A stretch of DNA of 64,000 nt. It comes from Tubulanus polymorphus (lineage: Eukaryota > Nemertea > Palaeonemertea > Tubulaniformes > Tubulanidae). Shown one piece after another: positions 1 to 9,815 of this stretch. The stretch covers positions 17,316,450-17,380,449 of the forward strand of contig NC_134029.1 in assembly GCF_964204645.1 (NCBI RefSeq). The letters run 5' to 3'. The position numbers were made by a program, and so were the translations under genes. The notes under the pieces were generated by a model that saw only the letters and a list, made by a program, of their open reading frames with translations, did no database searches and had not been told where the DNA came from. How positions within the stretch are numbered: position 1 is the stretch's first letter; the number at the start of each line of letters is the position of its first letter.

Positions 1-1902
1 TCATATAGATTTTTAAATAGTTCATTAGATAACTTATCAAAATCATTAGTTGATGATGAATTAAAAATATTAAAAGAATATTACCCAAATAATGATGATT
101 CTAAATTAATGAGATATAAAGGAGCAATTCCATATTCTTTCTATAAAAATCATAATGATTTTAACATAACTGAATTATTGAAAGAACAATTCTATGATGA
201 ATTAAAAAATGAATATGTTAAAGATGAAGTATATAATAGAACATTGAATATTTGGAATCATTTTAAAATAACAAATCATGGACAATTAGTAGATTTATAT
301 TTAAAATCAGATGTATTATTATTAACCGATATATTCGAAAGGTTTAGAGATGTAAACCTAAAATATTTTAACATTGATCCTTGTCATTGTTATTCATCAC
401 CAGGTTTAACATGGGATTGTGGATTAAAATTTACAGATATAAAAATGGATTTGTTAACAAATATAGATCAATTACTATTATTTGAAAAATCTATAAGAGG
501 AGGAGTTTCAGGTGTATTAGGTGATAGATATTTCAATGTAAATGATAACCCCGGATATAAGTTATTATATATAGATGCAAATAATCTTTATGGATGGGCA
601 ATGATGGAACCACAACCTTATGGAGTATTTGAAATAAGTGAAGTTTTACAACGTGAAAATAATGATAAATTTGATTGGAAGAAAAGAATTCTAGATATTG
701 CAGATGATTCAGATACTGGTTACTTCTTTGTTGTAGATTTAGAATATCCTGAACATATTAAATTTAAATCTAGAAATCTAGCATACTGTCCAGAACATAA
801 AACTGTAAAACATGAAGAATTATCAAATTATCAAAAAAGAATTAAACCCGAAAATCATATTCATACAGAAAAGTTAATGGTAACTCAAGAAGATAAATAT
901 AATTATGTAGTACATTATAGAATGTTTTATCTAAAACAAGGAATGATCCTAAAAAAAGTACATAGATATATTTCATTTAGTCAATCTAAGTGGTTAGAAA
1001 AATATATAGATTTTAACACCAAACAGAGAACTGAAGCTAAAACTGATTTCGAGAAAGATTTCTTCAAGTTAATGAATAATGCATTCTATGGTAAGACTTG
1101 TGAAAATATTAGAAATAGAAATGATATTGAGTTAGTTAGTAATGGTAAAAGAATTAGACATTTACAAACATATCCTAAGTTTTTAGGTAACAGAATATTT
1201 GGTGAAAATTTAGCTGCAGTTAAAATGAGAAGAACATCAATGAAATTTAATAAACCAATCTATGTTGGCGCTTCAGTTTTAGAATTATCAAAATTACTAA
1301 TGTATGAATTCTATTATAATAAACTACAACCACTTTTTTGAGAAAAACATATAGAAATATTATATTTTGATACAGATTCTTACATATTAAAGATAAAAAC
1401 TGATAACATAACAGATGATTTAAAAACATTAAAACATCATTTTGATTTTAGTAATTATCATAAAAATCATGAATTGTTTAGCAATGATAATAAAAAAGTT
1501 CCAGGGAAGTTTAAGGATGAATTAGGTGGTGAAGAAATGATTTAATTCATTGGTATTAGATCTAAAATGTATTCATATAAAACTAAAGAACATGAAGCTA
1601 AAAAGTTAAGAGGAATAACCAAAAATGTAGTAGAAAAGAATATTCATTTCAAAGATTACATCAATTGTATATTCAATGAAGAAGTTAGAAAACATAAGAT
1701 GAGATGTTTAAGATCTGAAGATCATGAAATGTTTATTGAAGAAATTGAAAAGATAAGTCTAAACCCATTTGATGATAAAAGATATATTTTAGATAATGGA
1801 ATTCATACAGTTGCTTATGGTTGTAATTTAGATGAATATTTAAAATTTAAAAGAGAAGAAACAAAAGAGAACGAGATAATGAAAAGAATTCTAACGTGTT
1901 AA
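1..1902 (+). pseudogene. Polinton DNA polymerase B, C-terminal part, two in-frame stops
   Basis: This is the replicative protein-primed family B polymerase. The frame is open from base 1. It holds the polymerase A-type motif around IDANNLYGWAM (near nt 570-605), the B motif KLMNNAFYGK (near 1066-1100) and the C motif YFDTDS (near 1363-1380), whose aspartates bind the catalytic metals. TGA at 1339-1341 and TAA at 1543-1545 interrupt the frame where copy C has sense codons, and six bases are missing near 925 relative to C. The exonuclease domain and zinc fingers seen in C would lie left of the window. The gene ends 30 bp before the next start. Confidence 0.9.
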
Positions 1903-1931
1903 TCAAATTTTAATAAAAATATGTATTATAA

Positions 1932-2285
1932 ATGGAGAGTAAACAAACACACAGTGAGAACAACAAATTATTTCTAGATAGAATTAAAGATATCACAAAT
2001 GTAAAATCTGTAGATTATAAATTCAAAAAGTTAACAGAATTAACAATCCATAAGAAATATCTAATTACAGATATTGTTACAGTTACTAATAACTATGGAG
2101 ATAAATTAGTTATACACTTAGAATATGAAGGATTAAAAGGAAATACATATAAATTCAGAACATATTTACCGGATAGATTTCATAGATTATCAAGTGAAGA
2201 CTTAGAAGAATTATGTTCTGGAGATTTCTATTTCGTATACAAAGGTAAGAATGAAAAAGGGCACCATGAAATAGATTTCGAATAA
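1932..2285 (+). CDS. 117-aa Polinton protein, function unknown
   Basis: An intact small hydrophilic protein follows the polymerase and starts in the TAAATG context shared by most genes of the element. It has no membrane segment. The central pattern (KKYLITDI, then VTNNYGD, LPDRF, SGDFYFVYKGK) alternates hydrophobic and polar residues like a small beta-barrel. A nucleic-acid-binding OB-like fold is possible but only a guess. Copy C (41879-42205) has a shorter N-terminus lacking about nine residues, and copy B has a decayed version. Its place after the polymerase would suit a replication accessory protein, but nothing in the sequence proves this. Confidence 0.75.
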   Translation: MESKQTHSENNKLFLDRIKDITNVKSVDYKFKKLTELTIHKKYLITDIVTVTNNYGDKLVIHLEYEGLKGNTYKFRTYLPDRFHRLSSEDLEELCSGDFYFVYKGKNEKGHHEIDFE

Positions 2286-2299
2286 AATATGTAAAATAA

Positions 2300-3072
2300 A
2301 TGGTGGAATTAAAAGAATACAGAATATTTGTTGATTCAAGAAAACTTACAAATTATAAATCTCATAATTTACTAGTTCAATTAGATAGAGAATTTAAGAA
2401 TTGTGTAGATTTAAAATTAGTAAATATAAGTTTATGTAATTCTTTTTATAATATATCGGATAAAACTATTGAAGATAATACTGTTTTAATTCATATTAGA
2501 AATGTAGATAAATGGTTTCATCTAATTATAAAACCAGGATTATATAATTTAGAAACATTAGCTCAAGAAATTTATCGAAGAGCACGGTTGAAAATTAGAA
2601 GAGATGATAAATTTTTAATTAGATTTATAAAAAGTGATAGCACAAATAAAATTAAAATAAAGGTATATGATGAAAGTCAACATGCATTTATGGTAAAAAA
2701 CCTATAGCTAAACTGTTAGGAATTGTACCAGATACTGTTACAGGAAACGTAGATGGTAATTCAAATATAATACCTCTTACACACTTTTATATTTATTGCA
2801 ATTTAATCGATCCTACAAAAACTTTCGAAGCAACTAAAGAAACAATTTGTAGTTCTAGTATACTAAATATTTTACCGCTAAAAAATGTTCAACAATTTGG
2901 AACTCAAATAAATTATAATTTAATAGAATGTGATTTTAAACCTTGCATTCCTCAATTTAATAATTTCAAATTAGAAATAAGAAATCACAATGGATATTTA
3001 ATTGATTTGAATAACTTTCCTGTGATATATGAATTAGACAAAGATGTAGAGAGTAATTTTTTCATTATATAA
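2300..3072 (+). CDS. penton-like minor capsid candidate, read through a -1 frameshift
   Basis: The first frame (2300-2707) gives 135 residues with FVDSRKLTNY, LKLVNISLCNSFYNI and KPGLYNLETLAQEI, a layout resembling the single-jelly-roll penton-type minor capsid proteins of Polintons and related viruses. A TAG follows at 2705-2707. The coding sense continues in the -1 frame to 3072 (residues such as GNVDGNSNIIPL and FKLEIRNHNGYLI). The switch sits on A AAA AAC at 2695-2701. Copies B and C have the same split at the same codon, so it is probably programmed rather than decay. Relative to C one base is missing near 3035, which changes the last residues and makes the stop abut the next ATG. The penton assignment is an inference from fold-like pattern and context. 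Confidence 0.6.
2695..2701 (+). promoter_or_regulatory. candidate -1 ribosomal frameshift site (A AAA AAC)
   Basis: The heptamer is in the right phase for tandem P- and A-site slippage (zero frame AAA AAC). After slipping -1 the ribosome reads on in the long downstream frame. The zero-frame stop is two codons later. The same heptamer occurs at 42618-42624 in copy C, and A AAA AAA occurs in copy B (19006-19012, - strand). I see no strong downstream stem-loop, only short 4-bp stems. Confidence 0.55.
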
Positions 3073-3651
3073 ATGAATATAACTGTTGGACCGAGTATAT
3101 GTTTTGGGTTTGATTTTAAACGTGAGAAAGAAATGAAATTTAACGTTAATGATGTAATTACACATATCAAAAATATTACATTTTCTAATGAAACAACATT
3201 TGAGTATGAAACAACAATAAATAAAGAAACTTTAAATGTAGAAAAGATTACTAATTTAATTAGAGAATCTTTAAGATTTTATGAATTAGATGAAGATTTT
3301 ATTATAGATGATATTAAAAAAATAATAATTGAAATATATACAAATGAAACTTGTAATGAAATAAATGTTGAAATAATCATAAATAAGTTAACTAAATATT
3401 TTGATGATAGTAATTTTTTTGATAAATCAATGAGTGATAATAAGTGGATAATAACTGGATTATATAATGGAGCATTACTATCAGTTGGAACTGTTGGTTA
3501 TTCAATGGTATTAAAAAAAGTATTCAAAATGGGAAGTGTTAATGTTGATAGATTTGATATCAATGATATTTTAAAATTAACATTAGCAGTTACTTCATCT
3601 AATTTAACTATTGATTATTTAGAAAAACAAAAATATATTCCTCCCATATAA
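3073..3651 (+). CDS. fusion of two small Polinton proteins (192 aa)
   Basis: In copies B and C this stretch is two genes. The first begins NITVGPSICFGFDFK and ends FFDK plus a stop. The second begins at once with MSDNKWI and has two hydrophobic stretches (GALLSVGTVGYSMVL and ILKLTLAVT). In copy A the stop codon between them (3427-3429) reads TCA, so they form one ORF. The first half is acidic and hydrophilic. The second half is probably a small membrane protein. Functions are unknown. The start follows TTATATAAATG. Confidence 0.7.
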   Translation: MNITVGPSICFGFDFKREKEMKFNVNDVITHIKNITFSNETTFEYETTINKETLNVEKITNLIRESLRFYELDEDFIIDDIKKIIIEIYTNETCNEINVEIIINKLTKYFDDSNFFDKSMSDNKWIITGLYNGALLSVGTVGYSMVLKKVFKMGSVNVDRFDINDILKLTLAVTSSNLTIDYLEKQKYIPPI

Positions 3652-3675
3652 ATGCATAATTATTTTACTAAATAA

Positions 3676-4098
3676 ATGGCTTCTGCAGTTATAACTATTA
3701 TAGGATCGGCAATTGTTAACGCTTTAGCATTTACTGGTGGTGGTTATTTATTCAAACATATTGATAAAAATGGTTCATTATCAGAACAAAAAAGACATAA
3801 CTTAGCATTAGAAAAATACAATAAAGCAGCAGAAGAATATAGAGAAAAGAGGCAAAACTATATGGATTATATTAACAAAGAATTATATGATCAGAAGATT
3901 TCACAAAGAGATTTTCAATCAGTTGATGATGCAATGAGTTTATATAACGCGGTAACAAATAAAGAAAAATTACATCTACATAAACCTACAATATCAGATT
4001 ATTATACCCCGAGTAAAGAACAACAGAAATATGAAATAATATGGATTTTAGGTGGAACTGTTATTGTTATATTTGTAGCATATAAATTTACTAATTAG
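3676..4098 (+). CDS. 140-aa two-TM Polinton protein
   Basis: An intact protein with an N-terminal hydrophobic segment (VITIIGSAIVNALAFTGGG), a charged helical middle (RHNLALEKYNKAAEEYREKR, then SVDDAMSLYNAV) and a C-terminal membrane segment (IIWILGGTVIVIFVAYKF). The organisation is typical of small virion-associated membrane proteins in invertebrate Polinton-like elements. I know no assigned function. It starts in AAATAAATG. Copies C and B hold the same gene, nearly identical in C. Confidence 0.8.
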   Translation: MASAVITIIGSAIVNALAFTGGGYLFKHIDKNGSLSEQKRHNLALEKYNKAAEEYREKRQNYMDYINKELYDQKISQRDFQSVDDAMSLYNAVTNKEKLHLHKPTISDYYTPSKEQQKYEIIWILGGTVIVIFVAYKFTN

Positions 4099-4118
4099 TA
4101 ATTTTTTTTGCTAAATAA

Positions 4119-4553
4119 ATGTAAGATAAAGTTGATAATATTGATATTATTCCTCATGATATAAATAAAACTAAATTAAAAATATATTTAGAAAAACAAA
4201 TATTAGAATTTGAAAGTGACTTAAAAGTTAAAAAGAAAAAATATTTAAAAAGTAAAATTATATATTATCTTATTATTAGTGGTTCGGTTACAATTAGTTC
4301 TGTAATAACATTTCTAGCAATATTCAGTCCATTAACACTTTTAGCTATATCAATTGGTGTATTAGGATTAAGTTCAAGTGTTTTAACCGGTATAAGTTCA
4401 AAATTGAATATAAAAAGTAATAAAGAAAAAATTAAAACTAATATCAAAGAAATTAATAAATTAAAGAATACGTTAGATTATATAATGAGTTTAAATGGTC
4501 ATATAACAGTTGAAGAACAAGATAAATTATTAAAAGAATTAATCAATTATTAA
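4119..4553 (+). pseudogene. 144-aa membrane protein gene with a stop at codon 2
   Basis: The reading frame matches the intact 143-aa protein of copy C (44041-44472): a charged N-terminus, two adjacent hydrophobic helices (YYLIISGSVTISSVITFLA, then LTLLAISIGVLGLSSSVLT) and a lysine-rich amphipathic tail. In this copy codon 2 is TAA, so the protein is not made unless translation restarts downstream. The rest of the frame is clean, so the break is recent. Function is unknown. Confidence 0.8.
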
Positions 4554-4569
4554 TTTTTTAATTATATAA

Positions 4570-5871
4570 ATGGGGTTTCCAAAAGCTTTCCAATATAATA
4601 AATCAATCAAATATAATATTCCTGCAATAGATTTTAAAAAAAATATTACATATAAAAATTTAGTTTTAAATTCATTAACTAATTTAGAAATTTATGTTTC
4701 TGAATCACAGTTTTTTATTTCTAAAATGGAAAATATATTTAATACATATGAAGTTACTTTTACTCGAGATGAATATCATATATATAAAGTAAAATCTAAT
4801 ATGAAGTATTGGCAGAACCAATTAGATTTTGCTGTTTATTGTGCAACAACAGGTTGTGGAATAAGTTGGAATGATCATTTAAATAACTTAGATAAAAATT
4901 TGAAGTATTCTGATTTAAAATTAATTCACACAATATTTAGATTTCACACATATTTTCAAATCAGAATAATATTAAATGAATTAGAATGTCCTTTACCCGG
5001 GTCTAAATATTTTAAAGAATTGGATAATAATATTAATCTATCTAAGTTTTATGAAATATGTAATGAATTTAATATAAATATTAATTCCGATTTTAGAGCG
5101 CATGGTAAATTGCAAGGTGTTGGGGAAAAGTATGAAATAAAAAGAATTGATTATATGCATAGAATTGGAGCTTATCATAATTATAAAATTGATAATAATA
5201 ATGGTTGGGTTAATTTCATTTTAGAAAATGGTGAAGGTTTTACAAAATCAGGTATACAAAGAATAAATCAATCTATTAGAACTTATTTGATATGTATTTT
5301 AGGTGCACAAGTTGAAACAAGATCACCAATAGTTGGAAATGATAACATTTCATTCGATGCGCAGAAACAATTCAAAGTATTATTTGAAGATTCAATTCAT
5401 AATGATAAAAATAGATCGATTCCAGAAAACATTGTAAGATATCAAAATTATTTAGATAAATCACATATTAGATTAAATTATTGTATAGGCCCTAATCTAT
5501 TAATTATTTCTAATGATTTAGTATTAAAGATGGGAAATATAATTGGTTATAATAATCTAATTAAAACTGCAACAATAAATAATTCATTTGGATTGAATGA
5601 TATAAATAAAAAGATTATTACCGCTCCAAAATTTATGGAAGGTGAAAAAAATAAAAAACATATTCAATCAACAGAAACTAAAACTAAGAATATTAAATTA
5701 AATAATGATTCTAAAATAAAAGATTACAATACATCAGAAAATATAAAAACTGATAATATTCAACATGATATAATTAAACTAAATGATGATAATAAATCCC
5801 ATGAAAATACTAAATTAGCTTTAACTTGTATAGGAATTGTTATAGGAGGAATATTATATTTTAAATTTTAA
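4570..5871 (+). CDS. 433-aa Polinton protein with C-terminal membrane anchor
   Basis: An intact ORF. Recognisable blocks are MKYWQNQLDFAVYCATTGCG near residues 77-96, a helical region, and a well conserved part (SIRTYLICILGAQVETRSPI, then FDAQKQFKVLFEDSIHNDKN). An Asn/Lys-rich linker leads to a single C-terminal membrane helix (LTCIGIVIGGILYF). The same gene occupies this place in B and C. Function is unknown; size, anchor and position suggest a virion component. Two segments (about residues 60-76 and 178-205) differ strongly from copy C while the flanks are nearly identical. Confidence 0.8.
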   Translation: MGFPKAFQYNKSIKYNIPAIDFKKNITYKNLVLNSLTNLEIYVSESQFFISKMENIFNTYEVTFTRDEYHIYKVKSNMKYWQNQLDFAVYCATTGCGISWNDHLNNLDKNLKYSDLKLIHTIFRFHTYFQIRIILNELECPLPGSKYFKELDNNINLSKFYEICNEFNININSDFRAHGKLQGVGEKYEIKRIDYMHRIGAYHNYKIDNNNGWVNFILENGEGFTKSGIQRINQSIRTYLICILGAQVETRSPIVGNDNISFDAQKQFKVLFEDSIHNDKNRSIPENIVRYQNYLDKSHIRLNYCIGPNLLIISNDLVLKMGNIIGYNNLIKTATINNSFGLNDINKKIITAPKFMEGEKNKKHIQSTETKTKNIKLNNDSKIKDYNTSENIKTDNIQHDIIKLNDDNKSHENTKLALTCIGIVIGGILYFKF

Positions 5872-5886
5872 TTTTTTATTATGTAA

Positions 5887-7335
5887 ATGGCAGAAGGTGG
5901 AGAAGATTATGAAATGGAAGGCATGGGAAATAATAATGAAGGATATATTGATGATGATTATAATGATGCAGAAACTAATATTGATGATGGTAATGAATCA
6001 GCATATAATTCTAATTTAGCAGATAGTGGTTCTAAAGGCCCATCAACAGAGGAATTTGATAGAAGAACTAGATCGAGAATAAATCCTGAAAATGAAAATC
6101 CAGATTTAGTAAAACAAAATTTAGAATATAATGAATATATTTATAATTTCAAACCTATATTTGAAAGATCAGGATATAATATCAATGGCAGAGGTGCTAG
6201 ATATTTAGTAAGAGAATTAAAATCATTAGATGGTGAATATTATTATCATTTGAAAGATGATTATTATATTGATATCTCTTATAAAAAACAAAACAAAATA
6301 TTAGCAGAATCAACTTTGCTTAAGTTAGACCTATCTAGAATTAAAAGAATAAGAAATAGTAATGAAATAGAAGATGTAACACAAGAAGAAATTATTAAAA
6401 ATGAAAGAGTATTTAAACAAAGAATTAATGCATTATTTGAAACAATCGATAATAATTTAGAAACAGAAACAACTTCTGAACAGAATATAACTTCCAAAAC
6501 TAGTAAACCTAATTCAAGAGGAGTTCAAACTGAAAAACTTTTACCAAATCGATTACTTGATGCCACAAAACAAGAATTAGAAGATTTAAATATATTTTCT
6601 GATAAAGCAATTAGAGAAATTATTAGTATACAAATTAAAGCTGATAAATTCGCGCATGATAAAAGTATAAGAGATTTAAAAATTAGAACTTTAGAAGATG
6701 AATTATTTAAATCAAGAAAAGAATCGGAACCACTAAAATTAGATAGAGATAATAAAGTTATTGAAGAAATCGAATTTAAAAAAAGAAATGCGTATTTAGA
6801 AAAAGAAATTGATAATTTAGAATATAACATAGAATTTCAGAAAGAAGAAATTAAATTATTAAAAAAATCATATGATTATTGTATTAATAGATTAAAAGTT
6901 GTTGTTAAAGATTTAATAATTAAACCAAATTCTGAAATATCATTGAAAGATAGAATAAAATTCTTATTTAAGTTTGAAGGAATCACAATTCTTTCAATTC
7001 TAACAGCAGTAACTATGGTATTTACAACAATAGGTTTAGCTATATCAAATTCACTGAAATCTACTCCTACTCCCAATAAACCGGATAAACCCCCGAATGA
7101 TAATAATTCTATACAAGATAAAGTTAAGGATGGTTTAAAGAAATTAGCAAAATATTTATGGGAACTATCTAAAAAATCTGCTGCAGCTTTACCCGGAGTT
7201 ATTGCATCAATTGTTGGTTTTATATTGAAATCTGGGAATATTCTAAACTTTGCTGCTGAACATATTATTTTATTTTTAATTACAGTTGTAAGTGCAATTA
7301 TTTTTTGGTTAGTGAATATGATAAAAAATAAATAA
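5887..7335 (+). CDS. 482-aa coiled-coil protein with three C-terminal TM segments
   Basis: An intact ORF with a very acidic N-terminus (many D, E, N), a globular middle, a long charged coiled-coil (about residues 245-345) and three hydrophobic segments near 355-480 (ITILSILTAVTMVFTTIGLA, LPGVIASIVGFIL, HIILFLITVVSAIIFWLV), separated by a proline-rich linker (STPTPNKPDKPP). Function is unknown; a membrane-embedded virion or assembly protein is plausible. Compared with C the middle is about 45 residues shorter and unrelated over a stretch, while both ends match well. Confidence 0.8.
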   Translation: MAEGGEDYEMEGMGNNNEGYIDDDYNDAETNIDDGNESAYNSNLADSGSKGPSTEEFDRRTRSRINPENENPDLVKQNLEYNEYIYNFKPIFERSGYNINGRGARYLVRELKSLDGEYYYHLKDDYYIDISYKKQNKILAESTLLKLDLSRIKRIRNSNEIEDVTQEEIIKNERVFKQRINALFETIDNNLETETTSEQNITSKTSKPNSRGVQTEKLLPNRLLDATKQELEDLNIFSDKAIREIISIQIKADKFAHDKSIRDLKIRTLEDELFKSRKESEPLKLDRDNKVIEEIEFKKRNAYLEKEIDNLEYNIEFQKEEIKLLKKSYDYCINRLKVVVKDLIIKPNSEISLKDRIKFLFKFEGITILSILTAVTMVFTTIGLAISNSLKSTPTPNKPDKPPNDNNSIQDKVKDGLKKLAKYLWELSKKSAAALPGVIASIVGFILKSGNILNFAAEHIILFLITVVSAIIFWLVNMIKNK

Positions 7336-7340
7336 TTAAT

Positions 7341-7358
7341 TTTTTTGTTAAATAAATG
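7341..7358 (+). promoter_or_regulatory. T-tract plus TAAATG start motif (representative)
   Basis: A run of T, then GTTAAATAAATG with the capsid gene's start codon as the last three bases. The same arrangement precedes the starts at 1932, 2300, 3073, 3676, 4119, 4570, 5887 and 8925 on the + strand and 10826, 12289 and 12883 on the - strand, and recurs in copies B and C. It resembles poxvirus-type late promoters, where TAAAT overlaps the ATG. A promoter role here is inference. Confidence 0.5.
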
Positions 7359-8892
7359 AGTGGGAGTTATATCAATCCTTCTAAGAATCATAGAATATCT
7401 AATGCTATTAAAGCAGAAAGATCACATCATATAATTACTCATAACCCTTCTAATATTAATCCCGATGAAACTTTATATGTTAGAATTCCGAGATTAACAC
7501 AAAATATTTTTTATGTTCCAAATAGTATTTATTTATCAGCCGATATAAAAGTAACCGGTAATAATAATAATTATGTTGTTGATAATGTTGGAAGATATTT
7601 GATTAAAAAATTAACTATAAAGATTGGTCCAGTAACAGTTTTCTCATTAGATGATTATAATTTATTTATGCATTATAAAGATTTATGGTTAAGTAAAGAA
7701 AATAGAAATAATATGATATTTCAAGGAATCCAATCAGAAAACCAAAATAAATTAAGATCAGAAGCACATAATGCAATATTAACTAATGCTGTAGATAAAT
7801 TGATAAAAAGTATATATGGAAGCAAATATAAAATTCCATTAGACTTTGAATTGATAAATAACAATGCACCTTTATATAAATACGCAATTCAAGAAGACGT
7901 TATATTCGAAATAACATTTGCTCCTGTTAATGAAGTTGCAATATCTAGCGTTAATAAAGATATGAGTTATAAATTATCGAATATATGTTTAGAATATGAT
8001 ACAGTAACTGATGAAAATATTGCAAGTATAATTCAAACTCAATTCAATCAAGGATTTTCATTATTATATGATTATATTGATAAATTTAAAACTGTAACTA
8101 TTAATGCAAATGATGAAATAATTAATGAGAATATTAACTTCCCAAGAAGATCTATTAACCCTTTCAGTGCGTCTACACCGCAGTGCGGTGTATAAATCAG
8201 TGATGGATTTTGCTAGTACACCGCACTGCGGTGTATTGATGTAATTAGTAATTTGTAATTATCTCTATTGAAAAATGGCAGCAAGTGGCAAACATAGTGA
8301 AATACTAGTAACTAACGATACACCGCACTGCGGTGTAGACGCACTATAGTGGTATTCCCATTGTTCAACACACTAGGGTGGAATTTTTAGAATTTTCAAA
8401 TTTTCTCTAGCACTATAGGGTATTAATTAGTCAGCACTGAAAGGGTTAAAGGTGTATTAATATTTTTTACATTGCAACATATACTAATGGCGCAATAAAT
8501 GTTGATAATTATTATAATCCTGAAATAACAAAAGTAGAAATAACTATCGAAGGAATAGCAAATAAAATATTTTGTCAAGGAATGAGAATGATTGATCAAT
8601 GGCCAGAAATTAGAAAACATTTTATGAATGAAAAAGTGAAATCATCTGAAAATTGTAATATTAATCAAATTGATTATTATACCGGTAATAAATATGCATT
8701 ATGGTTAGATTTTAGAACAACAGAGGATAATTTATTACATGGTTCTGGAAAAAAACTACAGAACACTAAAGATGGATCAAATTATTCATGACAAAGAATA
8801 AAGGAATCAAAAATTTCAAAATGCACATTTATATCATATCTGACGCACAATTAAATATTGTAAATTCACAATTAGATAGTGTTATGTATTAA
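7356..8892 (+). pseudogene. double-jelly-roll major capsid protein, broken by a MITE and two frameshifts
   Basis: The hexon-type major capsid protein of the element. Diagnostic stretches are NVGRYLIKKLTIKIGP, FSLDDYNLFMHYKDLW and MIFQGIQSENQNKLRSEA, the pattern of Polinton and adintovirus-type double-jelly-roll capsids. A 287-bp inverted-repeat element with duplicated TTAA is inserted at 8159-8445. Without it, two single-base losses relative to C (near 8465 and 8775) still break the frame. The expected length from C is 415 residues, on the short side for the family. The true stop shared with C is at 8890-8892. Confidence 0.85.
8159..8445. mobile_element. 287-bp piggyBac-type MITE (TTAA target site)
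   Basis: The ends are CCCTTTCAGTGC and GCACTGAAAGGG, perfect inverted repeats of 12 bp, flanked by TTAA at 8155-8158 and 8446-8449. The uninterrupted site is seen in copy C at 48243-48246, which confirms insertion and target duplication. Inside are three near-copies of a 19-bp palindrome (TACACCGCACTGCGGTGTA). It has no ORF, so a piggyBac-family transposase would have moved it in trans. Confidence 0.88.
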
Positions 8893-8924
8893 AATTTTAA
8901 CTTTAATAAAAATTTATTATATAA

Positions 8925-9815
8925 ATGGAAGGAGGTAAAGTATATAAACATATTCCATACATCGATACACATGAAAATAATGATGGTTTATATTATGTAA
9001 TACCTTGTAATATAGCTTTGATATTTGATCCTATTTTCAAAATTTATAAAACTAAACTAATAGAAATCGATAATAATAAAAGTGAAGTTGTTGATAATTT
9101 AAGTAATGTAATACCTTCTACATCTAATAATGTAATACCTTCTACATCTAATAATGTAATACCTTCTACATCTAATAATGTAATACCTTCTACATCTAAT
9201 AATGTAATACCTACTACATCTAATAATGTAATACCTTCTACATCTAATAATGTAATACCTTCTACATCTAATAATGTAATACCTTCTACATCAAATAATG
9301 AAATAATATTAAATGTTAGTGAAAATAGAAATTATTGTGGATATTGTAAAAGTGAATTTTCAAACGCTACGTCAAATTGGAATAAACATATGAATACAAG
9401 GGTACATATAAATAATGTTATAGAACGTGTTGGTTTAAAAGAATTTATAGAACACCCATTTAGATATGTTACAAAGTTTGTTTCAAATCAAAAAGTAAAT
9501 GGTGAAAAAATATATGAAGATATATTATTAGCAACACCTAATAAAGATGAATTAGATCTAACCGATGCTAATGAAATATTAGGATCAAACACTGTAAATG
9601 AAATATTAGGAGCAAACACTAATAAAGATTCTATGAAACATAAAGTAGAAAATAATGATAAATTTGATTGGATGAATAAGCATAACTATGAAAAAACTAT
9701 TAATGATGCGGTAAAAAGGATGAAGAATAAGTATAAAAATAATAAAGAATTTGAAGAAGAAAATTCGGTAGAGAATTTGAATAAATTGTTAGGGTCTGAT
9801 AGTGAAAGTGATTAA
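8925..9815 (+). CDS. 296-aa zinc-finger protein with octapeptide repeats
   Basis: An intact ORF starting in ATATAAATGG. The N-terminal 60 residues (YVIPCNIALIFDPIFKIYK) are followed by eight repeats of NNVIPSTS, then a C2H2-like finger (CGYCKSEFS ... NKHMNTRVH, about residues 138-162) and a long acidic/lysine-rich tail. The single finger suggests nucleic-acid binding; the repeat looks like a flexible spacer. Function in the element is unknown. Copy C has fewer repeats and a stop just before them. Confidence 0.75.
   Translation: MEGGKVYKHIPYIDTHENNDGLYYVIPCNIALIFDPIFKIYKTKLIEIDNNKSEVVDNLSNVIPSTSNNVIPSTSNNVIPSTSNNVIPSTSNNVIPTTSNNVIPSTSNNVIPSTSNNVIPSTSNNEIILNVSENRNYCGYCKSEFSNATSNWNKHMNTRVHINNVIERVGLKEFIEHPFRYVTKFVSNQKVNGEKIYEDILLATPNKDELDLTDANEILGSNTVNEILGANTNKDSMKHKVENNDKFDWMNKHNYEKTINDAVKRMKNKYKNNKEFEEENSVENLNKLLGSDSESD
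9103..9297 (+). repeat. 24-bp coding tandem repeat, about eight units
   Basis: The unit ATACCTTCTACATCTAATAATGTA encodes the octapeptide NNVIPSTS. It is repeated about eight times with only one internal variant (ACT for TCT). Copy C has about five to six units at 48939-49072, so the array changes length in whole codon multiples. Confidence 0.9.

Noticed and set aside
6525-7391. Long antisense ORFs opposite the coiled-coil gene
   Set aside because: Antisense shadows of an AT-rich coding strand. They are not conserved in copy C beyond what the sense strand requires.
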